A program made the position numbers and the translations under genes. Of a stretch of 64,000 bases of DNA, positions 30,363 to 39,642 are shown in pieces (position 1 is the first letter of the stretch; the number at the start of each line of letters is the position of its first letter). The DNA comes from Salisapilia sapeloensis (taxonomy: Eukaryota; Oomycota; Peronosporomycetes; Peronosporales; Salisapiliaceae), in contig JAADVB010000049.1 in the NCBI GenBank assembly GCA_023334545.1, positions 1-64,000 of the forward strand. Direction: 5' to 3'. The notes below the pieces were generated by a model. The model had not been told where the DNA came from and did no database searches. It saw only the letters and a list, made by a program, of their open reading frames with translations.

Positions 30363-32063
30363 ATGCTGCGCCGAGCCGTGTCATCGTCGTCAAGACTGCA
30401 TCGTCCGATGCAACATTGCAGTCCGCTGCAACATCGTCATTCTCTCCTGCGCGCGAGAACGACGGCTGCTGCGTCCGACGCACAGCAACTACAGGATGTG
30501 GAGGCGGAGCTGACGCGCGGTAAAGAGATCTCTTTCCGTGACACGGAGAAAATCTTCCGCCACAAGAAAACGTGGGAACTCATGCGAGCCTATGCCGTCT
30601 TCCGCACGGCACAATTCCAGTGGCTTGTCAACAACAGCCAGCGCCTCATCGACCTGTCGACGAACATTCTCGGAGAAACCATCACGCACAAAATGCTGCG
30701 ACTTAGCTACTTTGGCCACTTTTGTGCTGGTGAAGACGCCAACGAGATCCGACCAATGATCGACTCGCTTAGCAAGGCCGGTATTGGCAGTATTCTCGAC
30801 TACGCCGCCGAAGCCGATGTCGAGCAGCCGCGTGACCTGTCAGGTGTGTCTCAGAACCTCGTTACTGCCCGTACGTACGAGTACGAGGATGAAGCGACGT
30901 GCGATGCCAACGCTGCCATTGCTCGTCAAGCTATCATTGACTCGGGTTCAACGGCTTCTCCTGGTGACCCAGCGTTTGTTGCTATTAAATGTACTGCATT
31001 GGGTAAGCCCGAGCTTTTGATGCGCATGACGTCGATCATTGTGCGTTCTCAAATGCTTTTCCACTCGCTCGAAGGTCCCAACCTCAGTCGCTCGAAGAAC
31101 CAGTACATTGACAAGCTCGTGGACTACGGTTCCCTCAGCGCTGGTATCAGCAATGCTGGCGTTGCGATGGAAGAAGAGGAAATCAGAAAGCTATTTGACG
31201 AAATTGACTCCACGAAAGACGGCGTCATCGACTTTGTCGAGTGGGTCAGTTACCTTGACCCAGTCGAACTGACGATGGGTCCTCTCACGCAGTTCATTGA
31301 CGAGGAACCATTGAACGATCGTGAAAAGGTGCAACTTCGCAACATGTTCCGTCGATTGGAAGTGCTGGCGAACGAAGCGGCCGAGCACGGCGTCAAGCTC
31401 ATGGTCGATGCCGAGCAGACGTACATGCAGCCAGCTATTGACCACGTGACGCTCAACCTCCAGCGTCAGTACAACCGCAACGGTAACGATGTGATTTACA
31501 ACACGGTGCAGTGCTACCTAAAGATCTCGTCCCACCGCCTGGACATTGACTTGGAGCGTGCGCGTCGTGAGGGCTGGAAGTACGCAGCCAAGCTTGTGCG
31601 TGGCGCTTACATGGTGCAAGAACGCAAGCGTGCGCTTGACCGCGGATACGCTGACCCGATTCACGACACGATTGAAGACACGCACGCGAACTACAACGCT
31701 CTCGTCGAGAAGCTTTTGCGTCAGAACCACCTCGCAAGCTTCATGGTGGCGTCTCACAACGAAAACTCCGTTAAGACTACCGTCCAGTTGATGGATGAGC
31801 TCCAGATCAACCGTCGGGAAGGTGGCGTGTACTTTGGACAGCTTCTCGGCATGTGCGACAACCTGTCCTACACACTTGGTGACGAAAACTACCGCGTTTT
31901 CAAGTACGTTCCGTATGGCCCGATTCAAGAAGTGCTGCCATACTTGATTCGCCGCGCGCAAGAGAACGCCGGCCTCATGGGTGGCGCGACGAAAGAAATT
32001 GATCTGTTAACGACCGAGATTCGACGTCGTCTCTCTGGCAACAAGAAGCTCCAATCTGCGTAA
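30363..32063 (+). CDS. PRODH: Proline dehydrogenase, mitochondrial, with EF-hand
   Basis: Intronless, 566 residues. Catalyses FAD-dependent oxidation of proline to pyrroline-5-carboxylate at the inner mitochondrial membrane, the first step of proline catabolism. The N-terminus (MLRRAVSSSSRLHRPMQHCS) is a mitochondrial presequence. Conserved PRODH blocks are present: VKLMVDAEQTYMQPAID, YNTVQCYLKIS, KYAAKLVRGAYMVQER, SFMVASHNENSV, FGQLLGMCDNLSY and KYVPYGPIQEVLPYLIRRAQEN. Within the first half, about residues 270-300, lies a canonical EF-hand loop, DSTKDGVIDFVE, with Asp, Thr, Asp, Gly and the final Glu in the coordinating positions, suggesting calcium control of the barrel that follows. Head-to-head with the MATE gene. 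Confidence 0.95.
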   Translation: MLRRAVSSSSRLHRPMQHCSPLQHRHSLLRARTTAAASDAQQLQDVEAELTRGKEISFRDTEKIFRHKKTWELMRAYAVFRTAQFQWLVNNSQRLIDLSTNILGETITHKMLRLSYFGHFCAGEDANEIRPMIDSLSKAGIGSILDYAAEADVEQPRDLSGVSQNLVTARTYEYEDEATCDANAAIARQAIIDSGSTASPGDPAFVAIKCTALGKPELLMRMTSIIVRSQMLFHSLEGPNLSRSKNQYIDKLVDYGSLSAGISNAGVAMEEEEIRKLFDEIDSTKDGVIDFVEWVSYLDPVELTMGPLTQFIDEEPLNDREKVQLRNMFRRLEVLANEAAEHGVKLMVDAEQTYMQPAIDHVTLNLQRQYNRNGNDVIYNTVQCYLKISSHRLDIDLERARREGWKYAAKLVRGAYMVQERKRALDRGYADPIHDTIEDTHANYNALVEKLLRQNHLASFMVASHNENSVKTTVQLMDELQINRREGGVYFGQLLGMCDNLSYTLGDENYRVFKYVPYGPIQEVLPYLIRRAQENAGLMGGATKEIDLLTTEIRRRLSGNKKLQSA

Positions 32064-33140
32064 CCATGCCATTGGCACGCAGAAAGCAAAGAAAGACGAG
32101 TGCCGTTTTCGATAGAAAAGAAAGAAGTAGATTTACATATTTCCCAGTTTCTTTTTGAAGAAATAGATGTGCTACAAACCGATATCCATAATCTAGTTGC
32201 TTGCTTTTCGGATGACATGGAGCCTCCGTCTATGAAAAAGCTGATTCCATCGAGATACTTGCGTACGTCTGAATTTATTCGTATGCGATCTGCTCTCTAG
32301 TTTTAGTGGCGATGAGCTCCAGTCATTCGATCTATCGACGACACGTTGAAGTAGCTTTGTCGTCTACAGTTTGCTCCGTCTATATCGATGCGAGATAGAT
32401 GCATGTGGCTTGAAACGCGCGTCCGTAAACATCGTGTGACTGAGTACGTTACGTAGGGCTTCACTACGAAAGATCTGGTTCGACCAGGTGACCCATTCAC
32501 TTCAACACTGCTGCTTTCATGGATCGAGGACCACTCTATCCTACTCCATCAGACGATGTCAATCGAGATGAAGGAGCTTTGTGCTATTCCACATTTGAAG
32601 CAAGAAGAACTCGATCGTAGGTATAGTGTGCATTATAATGAAGAAGCTGACAGTCATCTTATCAGATACGTTTGCCTACGAAGTCTGTGATATAATGGCA
32701 TGTAGCAGATCGTACGAGATTCTAGCAAAATTGTTTAATCCCCGCCATATTTGTCTGGAAATGTAGACCTAGATGTTGTTTACCTCGAACTAGCTTCAAG
32801 TCCAGCGTTTTTGGCAGTACAAGGAGCCAAGGGACAGAGTAAGCTATCGTAAAAGCCGAGGTGGAAATGTTGTAGAATGAAACAGACGGGAAGTGAACGA
32901 TCGACAGGAACGGAACACGCGATGCACGGGAAGTGTTCGCGAGACGTTGCTGAACGCATCCTTTCAAATCGAAAAGCAAGGAATCGGTGGATCGTGATGA
33001 TTTGCCAAGTCTCATCAGAGTCAGTTGCGACGCTTGTCTAGTCGCCGATTACGATGTCCTTCGAGAAACTGAATGCGATGATGACGTTATGCCAATCTAC
33101 CAAGGTTCTCATCAAAGGCATCGTGTTGCTGTATGATTAG
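32064..33140 (+). pseudogene. Unresolved coding stretch: broken or heavily spliced gene
   Basis: Several short plus-strand segments read like protein but in different frames and with internal stops: KKEVDLHISQFLFEEIDVLQ (from 32121), FAPSISMRDRCMWLETRVRK (from 32370, preceded by a good acceptor), then, in the same frame after a TAG at 32455, GFTTKDLVRPGDPFTSTLLL (from 32458), continuing through a plausible intron into TFAYEVCDIMACSRSYEILA. Further right are DLDVVYLELASSPAFLAVQG and LIRVSCDACLVADYDVLRET. I could not join these with ordinary GT-AG introns into one frame. It may be a decayed gene, a sequence error, or a multi-exon gene I cannot model. I recognise no family. Confidence 0.35.
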
Positions 33141-33571
33141 ATCACCACAACACGACAAGGCAGATTAAAACCCCACAAGGTTCATTCGTAGTAGAATAAG
33201 AAGAGTGCTCTCTGGTCGGAGATAAAGATTTATTTAGATGTTTCCACGAGTGAATCCTTTCAAGTTTGTAATGGTAAGTCATCCGTACCACTGGAATAGT
33301 TTAGGTAAGAAGCAAAGCTATTACTTGAACGTATGTACAAGGACAGCAAGAAATGTCCGAGAAAGAAATGTAATAGCTCCAATCACCATCATCTAGCTCT
33401 TCATCAATACAAATGTGGGCCCTGGACCGTGCTCTACATCCTAAATCAAAGTGCCCATAAGCAATAAAAACTCAAAAGTACCGATTGTCTTAGACCTTTC
33501 GTTATGCACGATCAATCCTCTTCAGAGGACCACACCTCTTCCAAACAATATCAAGCTCAACCAACAAGCAC
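33141..33571. other. Intergenic, no gene seen
   Basis: Plus-strand frames here are short and closed. It should contain the 3' UTR of the minus-strand MULE-derived gene. No repeat, RNA gene or transposon terminal inverted repeat was recognised by eye. Confidence 0.4.
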
Positions 33572-35266
33572 TCAAATCTCTTGGGCTGATACGCTCTTGT
33601 CTTCGGCAATCTTGGTTCGTTTCGCACTCGGATCTTCTTCCAACTTCATAAACTCAGTCGCAGTGCCCAGAACCTCTGGCTCCTCTCGCTGCTTGCACGT
33701 CCTCTTGTTATGACCTTTAACGCCACACACGCTGCAACGCAGCTTGGAGCCTTTCGCAGACCCAGGCGTTTGCGTCATCTGTGCCACCTTCCGAGGTCTA
33801 CCTCTGCTCACAACCACCGGAAACGGTTTCGTACTCTGGTCGCTCTCAACACGCTCCACATCCACAGGTGTGACACGACCTGCATACAGTGTCTGGAGCG
33901 TCGTCAAGAGGAACATGGGCGGGATACCTGCCTGCGTCGACTCTGTATTAGCATTCAGAGCCATGTACACATGCAAACAAGGAAAGTGAGATGCATCGTA
34001 CTCGCCACAAGAGCACGTCTTGAGCGCAATGTCCACGACTCGTTGCCTACCAGTCGCTTGTTCAATCACTTCAAACTTACTTTCATCCACCTGTGCGACG
34101 CTGTAGCCTGGTGCTTGGATTTGATACTCCTTCAATCGCTGCTGATACTCCTCTGGGTACTCCGTTCCAGTCTGAGCATACTTTTTCGAGCGAAGGAAGA
34201 GAAGACGAGCTACGCGCGAGATCCAGGACACAAAGAACATGAGAGGAGACTTGTCACAAATCGATTCGAGAAAAACGAGGAACGAGCCGTCGGTCGCATC
34301 GTCATTCGCTTCTGACGTAAGGAAGAGCTCCGTCTTGTTCGAGACGCTGACGGCCGGATACTCTCGAGAGATAGCGGCATCCAACACACCTCCTCGATTG
34401 TGCACGATCGAAAGCTGCCCGTCCAATCCGTTCAGCGCCGCTTCTTTCAGTTCACGCAAGAAGAAGTTCCAATTCGCTTCGTTCTCTTCACTAACAACCG
34501 CCAGTGCGATTGGAACGTGGTTACGCATCGCATCTTGTGTGATAGCAGACAGCACGATGCCACCAAAGCTCGAGGTCAGTCGGAACATGCTCAAGAGTAC
34601 ACTCGAGCGGCAGTATCGAACACTCTCTTGCAACGCACTCGGACATAAGAACGCTCTCGCCATCACACTACCTTCTCCTTGCTCCTCTGTGTCGAACGCA
34701 ATGCGACTACCCGGATTCTCCCTTTCAAACGCCTCCAAGTAGCCTTGTACACGCGAGAAGGATGTGCTTTCATCCTGCTTGAGCTCCCTCCGATATGCCT
34801 TGAGAGCCCTCCAAGCCGTCAAGTAGTTGGCTGACAGACCGAATTGCTCCCTAATCAAGTCAGCCATGTCCTTTGGTGTCACGTCCGTGCCGGGCAAGTA
34901 CGGTCGCGTCGCCTCCATGAGAGCTGAGGCAGACAGAAGCTTTGCATTCGACTGCACGGCGGTACAATTCGGCGAGTGCTCGAGGTTCACTCGTACGACA
35001 TAGACCCGTCCATCCGCTCGTTGCGTCCCTGTCACGTAGAATGGGCATAGTTCTTCCGAAGGAACTCCCTGCTGCTTCATGGATTTCCACATCGGGCACC
35101 GTGCATCGAGACGTTTCGGACTACTGTGGTTGACATGGTATGGCGTATTATAGCGCACCGAGATGACCTTGAGATCCTTTCGTAGTTCCCCCATATTCGC
35201 ATAACTTTCCTGGAAAGGAGGCTGCGGCGCTGGCAGTCTCCGATTCCGCTTCCGAACTTCTTCCAT
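33572..35266 (-). CDS. MULE-transposase-derived SWIM zinc-finger protein (domesticated)
   Basis: Intronless, 564 residues from the ATG at 35266 (MEEVRKRNRR); an upstream ATG at 35347 would add a hydrophobic stretch with no counterpart and is less likely. Order: an N-terminal FAR1/MULE-like DNA-binding region (residues about 25-110, with ARCPMW and HSPNC); a MULE transposase-like domain (about 200-330: PIALAVVSEENEANWNFFLREL); a SWIM finger (CSCGEYDASHFPCLHVY, CxCxnCxH); and a C-terminal zinc knuckle (CSVCGVKGHNKRTC). The positions that should hold the first and second catalytic Asp read LSMFRLTSS and IVHNRGG, so the DDE triad is lost. It is therefore more likely a transcription factor-like descendant than a mobile element. 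A basic REEPEV...PSAKRTK tail may be a nuclear signal. Confidence 0.8.
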   Translation of the reverse strand: MEEVRKRNRRLPAPQPPFQESYANMGELRKDLKVISVRYNTPYHVNHSSPKRLDARCPMWKSMKQQGVPSEELCPFYVTGTQRADGRVYVVRVNLEHSPNCTAVQSNAKLLSASALMEATRPYLPGTDVTPKDMADLIREQFGLSANYLTAWRALKAYRRELKQDESTSFSRVQGYLEAFERENPGSRIAFDTEEQGEGSVMARAFLCPSALQESVRYCRSSVLLSMFRLTSSFGGIVLSAITQDAMRNHVPIALAVVSEENEANWNFFLRELKEAALNGLDGQLSIVHNRGGVLDAAISREYPAVSVSNKTELFLTSEANDDATDGSFLVFLESICDKSPLMFFVSWISRVARLLFLRSKKYAQTGTEYPEEYQQRLKEYQIQAPGYSVAQVDESKFEVIEQATGRQRVVDIALKTCSCGEYDASHFPCLHVYMALNANTESTQAGIPPMFLLTTLQTLYAGRVTPVDVERVESDQSTKPFPVVVSRGRPRKVAQMTQTPGSAKGSKLRCSVCGVKGHNKRTCKQREEPEVLGTATEFMKLEEDPSAKRTKIAEDKSVSAQEI

Positions 35267-35460
35267 ATCGAGAATAGAAACGCTTGATTTGTGGCCAAAA
35301 AGGGAGAATTGAAAAACTAACCGGATACACAACGTCATAAAGAACAAAAATGAGCGCCCGACAGGATGCCGCGAGCGACGCCGCGAGCCACCACAGTCGA
35401 AGCAGCAGTGCGAGCAGTGGCGTACACCCGAACGTCCATTCGGGTACCTATCTACCCTTA

Positions 35461-35470
35461 CATTCGACAG
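35461..35470 (+). promoter_or_regulatory. Possible initiator element upstream of EDC4
   Basis: CATTCGACAG, preceded by TTA, partly matches the oomycete initiator core and lies about 50-60 bp before the EDC4 start codon. Match is partial. Confidence 0.25.
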
Positions 35471-35521
35471 GCACCGTAGACTAAATAGTAGACATTAGGA
35501 CGGTACTCGCCGTCGACGAGC

Positions 35522-38440
35522 ATGGGACCGGATATGGCCCACTCTGGCAATCCTTTGCACCAACTTCTCCACCCCCAAGCCCAGCACGGATACGGTCCAC
35601 CGCCTCCGCCAATGCCCAATCAGCCGCCGCCACCGTCCGCGCAGCAGTTCATGCAGCAGTTCATGAACAACCACGCAAGCGGTCCGATGCGTTCGATGCC
35701 GTACAACCCTCCTCTTCCTCCGATGCCCCACCCGGTCATGCATCCTGCCTACCAGCAGCAGCCACGTCCAGCCAACGGCATCCACTCTGCTTCTTCATCT
35801 CCCCAAGCCAACAGCTTTGCGAGTGCCAACCCGGCTCCTCCCAGTGCCAGTACGCTGTCGCAGCCAGGCACGGCATCTAGCTCGAGTCTAGCTGCGACGA
35901 ATGGTCCGACGGAGCGTCCTGGAACGCCAATCTCGGGAGAAGATGTCGAGTACATGCCGCAGCATGATGACGGGGAAGAAGCGAGTCAGGCGCTGGAAGT
36001 CACGCCGATCACGCTATACAACTCGGAGCGTGCGTCTCAACATGGAAACCTCCTGGCTGTGAACGACAAGTTCATCTCGTATCCCATCCGTAACGGACTT
36101 ATTCGTGTCATCAGTCAAAACGCTGTTGACCGACTGCTCTTGCGTCATCACGAACACCAATCCGTGACGGAACTCGCCTTCTTCCCTGGACGAAGCGACC
36201 TCCTGCTCTCCGCGAGTACTGGCAATCGCATCGCAGTGTGGGAAATCCGTAGCGAACCAACTGTCTCGCGTGAACTCCGGAAGACGATCCGGTCGTCGGC
36301 GCAACGTGTCAAGTGGCATCCGACGGATCCGAACCGCATCGCGATTGTCGACGGAAGTGTCGTGTATATCCTTAACCTCTCGGCCGTCGGTGCAGAAGAA
36401 GAAGAAGACGATGACTTGAGTGAAATCAGCGTCGTGTGCGCCGATCCGTCGTCTTCGGCCTTTATCAATGACGTAGCCTTCTCTCCTGATGGAGCTTACC
36501 TCATTGCTGCGAACGCAGACGGCGTGGTACATGTCTATGGTGGCATTGAAGATCAGGCTGAAGGTGAACGTGCTGAGATAATGCACAGCTTTGAGCCGTT
36601 CGATGGCGAAGAAGTCAACTCGGTGCTCTTCTACAAGCAAAATCTATCGAACGCACCTCTTGGTTTACTCGTGGCAGGTGACGACAATCGTAAATTGTCG
36701 CTCTGGAGCTCTCCACTAGACGATACGACTACACCGCTTTGCTCTCAGACCGTCACAATCAATGATAATCACGTCGAGAGCGCTCCGTTGGACATCGTAC
36801 TCGACCCGACGCAGCAATTCCTTCTCTTGGCAGACAGAACCAAGCCGCGTCTATATGTGCTGCATCTAGCGTCCGACAACGCTGGCAGATCCTTTGATAA
36901 TATTGTCGAGTTCGTGCTCGCCTACCCAGTGCTGTCCATGGCAGCGATCTGCCACGACGAAAACAGTCCGCCGAACACACGCATGTCTTCCCAAGACCTC
37001 GCGGGACTCTCCATCCAGCTGTACTGTGTCCAGACACAAGCTATTCAGCGATACAACGTCTACGCGAGCAACTGCTACGTGCCCCCACTCCCAGCGCAAC
37101 CTGCTGCAGACGACTCATCTCACGCCGGCAACAGCTTCGGACAGACCGTCGGTGCCACGACGAACGAAGGTGAGCGGTCCTACCAAACGCCTGCCGAGTC
37201 TCCTGAAGCTCACGTGTCCGACGTGGATGCATCCGAGCCTCTTCTCCCTACTGAAAGCGTCACGTCAGAGGATACGCCGATGCTCGCTTCTCGTTCCTAC
37301 ACACGTAGCTCCCCGTCGTCGTCTGTTCGGGCCATGCAGGACGATTCGAGTCTCCCGTACGAACCATCGTTGGATGGAATCGATAGTGAAGGTCAACAGG
37401 CACTGCTGTCGTACCTCCGTCGCATGGAAGCAGCCCAGACACAGCGTGATGAGCAGCTAAAGGAGCAGATGCGTCAGTTCGGCCAAGGTCTAAATGCTCA
37501 AGTCTCGTCGCTCGTGGCGACGCAAGTGGAGAAGACCATCCAGAGACAACTGCAGTCGGTCCTAGTGCCTGCCATGGGCCGCATCGTCCTCCACACCATG
37601 GAGCACAACTTTATGAAGCCTGTGCAGACGGGATTCCAACAAGTGATTGCTGAAAAGCTACTTCCAGACATGGAAACCAAGCTCAAGGACGCACTGGCGA
37701 CTTCCTTACCGGAAGAAGTGTCTAGTAGTATGGATCAAGTGGTGGAACGCATGGCTGATGACGTGCGGGAACCTGTGCGTAACGCTTTCCGCGAGTGTTT
37801 CCGCCAGCATATCATCCCGTCGTTTGAAGCTGCGACGCAAAAGATGTTTGAACAGATCGATCGGTCCGTCGCGAGTCACACTGCGAATGGAAATACTAGT
37901 CAGAGCGTCTCGGGACAATTGCAGTATCTCATTGATGCAGTTGACAACCTGACGCAACGTGTGGATGAATTCTCGGAACAAGCGGAAGGTGGGAACTTTG
38001 CAGCAGGTGCTGGGAGTGCGAGGGAAGTCCAATTTGAACAACAGAAGACGAAAATCCAGACACTCTTGGATCAAAACGAGTTTGAAGAAGCATTTAAACT
38101 GGCGCTAGGAGAGCAGGACGTCGAACTCGTCGCTTTTGCTTGCAAGCAGACGGATCCACGCGTCGTCTTGAACTCGAGACCGCCCAAGCTGTCGCAAATG
38201 CTCGTGCTGTGTCTCGTGCAGCAACTCGGCGCTGACTTGAGAAACGACGTGTCGCTTAAGCTCCATTGGTTGCGTGAATCTCTACTAGTGATGAATCAAC
38301 GGGATGCATCTATCGCTGGGTTTGTCGTCAGCGTCCTCCAAGAGCTACGCACGAGTCTCGGGAACGTGCCGGAAGAAGCGCGTGACTCGCAGTACATGCT
38401 GCTGCACCACATTTTGAATTCCATGCTCAGTTCGAGTTAA
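35522..38440 (+). CDS. EDC4: EDC4 / Ge-1 / VARICOSE, enhancer of mRNA decapping
   Basis: Intronless, 972 residues. EDC4 is the P-body scaffold that bridges DCP1 and DCP2 and stimulates removal of the mRNA cap. The first ~160 residues are Pro/Gln/Ser-rich and disordered (GYGPPPPPMPNQPPPP). WD40 repeats occupy about 170-520 (VTELAFFPGRSDLLLSASTG, FINDVAFSPDGAYLIAANAD). A Ser-rich linker follows, then a long helical/coiled-coil region (about 630-830) and the conserved C-terminal helical domain (FEEAFKLALGEQDVELVAFA, LVQQLGADL, LKLHWLRESLLVMN), which matches the C-terminus of plant VARICOSE in layout. Head-to-head with the MULE-derived gene and only 41 bp tail-to-tail from the MoCF gene. Confidence 0.92.
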   Translation: MGPDMAHSGNPLHQLLHPQAQHGYGPPPPPMPNQPPPPSAQQFMQQFMNNHASGPMRSMPYNPPLPPMPHPVMHPAYQQQPRPANGIHSASSSPQANSFASANPAPPSASTLSQPGTASSSSLAATNGPTERPGTPISGEDVEYMPQHDDGEEASQALEVTPITLYNSERASQHGNLLAVNDKFISYPIRNGLIRVISQNAVDRLLLRHHEHQSVTELAFFPGRSDLLLSASTGNRIAVWEIRSEPTVSRELRKTIRSSAQRVKWHPTDPNRIAIVDGSVVYILNLSAVGAEEEEDDDLSEISVVCADPSSSAFINDVAFSPDGAYLIAANADGVVHVYGGIEDQAEGERAEIMHSFEPFDGEEVNSVLFYKQNLSNAPLGLLVAGDDNRKLSLWSSPLDDTTTPLCSQTVTINDNHVESAPLDIVLDPTQQFLLLADRTKPRLYVLHLASDNAGRSFDNIVEFVLAYPVLSMAAICHDENSPPNTRMSSQDLAGLSIQLYCVQTQAIQRYNVYASNCYVPPLPAQPAADDSSHAGNSFGQTVGATTNEGERSYQTPAESPEAHVSDVDASEPLLPTESVTSEDTPMLASRSYTRSSPSSSVRAMQDDSSLPYEPSLDGIDSEGQQALLSYLRRMEAAQTQRDEQLKEQMRQFGQGLNAQVSSLVATQVEKTIQRQLQSVLVPAMGRIVLHTMEHNFMKPVQTGFQQVIAEKLLPDMETKLKDALATSLPEEVSSSMDQVVERMADDVREPVRNAFRECFRQHIIPSFEAATQKMFEQIDRSVASHTANGNTSQSVSGQLQYLIDAVDNLTQRVDEFSEQAEGGNFAAGAGSAREVQFEQQKTKIQTLLDQNEFEEAFKLALGEQDVELVAFACKQTDPRVVLNSRPPKLSQMLVLCLVQQLGADLRNDVSLKLHWLRESLLVMNQRDASIAGFVVSVLQELRTSLGNVPEEARDSQYMLLHHILNSMLSSS

Positions 38441-38481
38441 GAGAGAAGCAACTAGCATCGTTTCATCAACGTCTTGTTCCA

Positions 38482-39554
38482 TTAGTCTGTAGTGAATTGA
38501 TAGCCGTTGGTAGCTTTTATGAGTTTCTGGACGATCTCCTCTACTTCGACTTCGTCCCTCCCATCAATCGTCAGCTTGGTGCTGTAGGAAGCATCATGGA
38601 CACCAGTGTTCTCTTTCGTTAGGTTCACGTAGCTACCGATGGATACAGTCGGATGTGCGTTCTGGATGGCTGTCAAGTCCTCTGCTAGCTCTCCTTCCTT
38701 AAGCATTGTATGGACCTGGCATTCATTTCTTTAGTCATGTCGAAAGTAGGATACTTGGATAGGTCGTACGATAGAGCGATGGATCGGGATGCCAGTGAAA
38801 TGGTCCTTGTTGTAATGCAGCATTTCTTTGACGATAGATGGGATGCCAGGAAGGACGTAGACGTTGTGCACGTAGGCTAGAGGAACCCACATGCCGGTAT
38901 CAAGGACTTGACAGTTCTCTGGTAGAATCGCCATACGCTTCCTGCTATCCGTCACTTCGACGTTTTTCTCTGCAAATACCTTGCTCATCTTCTCGAGTGT
39001 CGGTTCATGCAGCTCTACGCCTCGACCGAAAGCCTTGGCCTATGTCTGGACTTAGCATCGATATAGATGGAACGATAGTAACTAGACAAAACGTACCACG
39101 CCTTCGTATGTGATATCGTCATGCGTCGGACCAATGCCTCCTGTCGTGATGACGTACCCTGAGGGTCCGACGAGCTCAGACAAGTCTTTCACAGTAGATG
39201 CAATCGTCTATACATGCAGCAAGATGTCAACAAAATAAAACCATCATAAAGCTGCAATAACACATACATCAATTTCATCCGGAATGACTACGATACGAGA
39301 GAGATCGACACCTCGTTCAAACATAAAGTTCGCCACGAAATGCGAGTTCGTGTCTTGAATCTGCATACGAAACACAAGATGAGCTACGTCTCCATGACAT
39401 GGCCATAACATGCAGCTACCTTTCCAGATAGCACTTCATTTCCGATCACACATAGAGCTGCACGAGGAGGTTCCGTGGTAGTGGTAATGAATCGACCGTG
39501 GGAACGGATGGACCGTCCAAGTGGCCACGTAAGACGTCGGGCATGTAGCATCAT
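38482..39554 (-). CDS. Molybdopterin-binding (MoCF/CinA-type) domain protein, mitochondrial-type leader
   Basis: About five exons with short introns. Exon 1 (39554-39420) starts with an Arg-rich presequence (MMLHARRLTWPLGRSIRSHG) and runs into ALCVIGNEVLSGK. Later exons supply NSHFVANFMFERGVDLSRI, VITTGGIGPTHDDITYEGV, the MAILPENCQVLDTG segment and VYVLPGIPSIVKEML, all characteristic of the MoaB/Mog/CinA fold (GGIGPTxDD binding loop and PGxP loop). The last exon, joined by a 41-nt intron, ends near 38482. Family members bind molybdopterin-like ligands or form the N-terminal domain of eukaryotic FAD synthase; this one has no PAPS-reductase half, so its reaction is uncertain. Its start is 88 bp from the divergent URI-TPR gene. 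Confidence 0.82.
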
Positions 39555-39642
39555 TCTTCCTCAATATCCTCATTCGGTTTAGAAGGTCTTTGCATCAGTT
39601 TCCAGAGGTGACAACACTTCCTGACAACGAACAAGCGGAGCC

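Noticed and set aside
33572-35347. Active MULE transposon
   Set aside because: Catalytic Asp positions are substituted and no terminal inverted repeats were seen around the gene.
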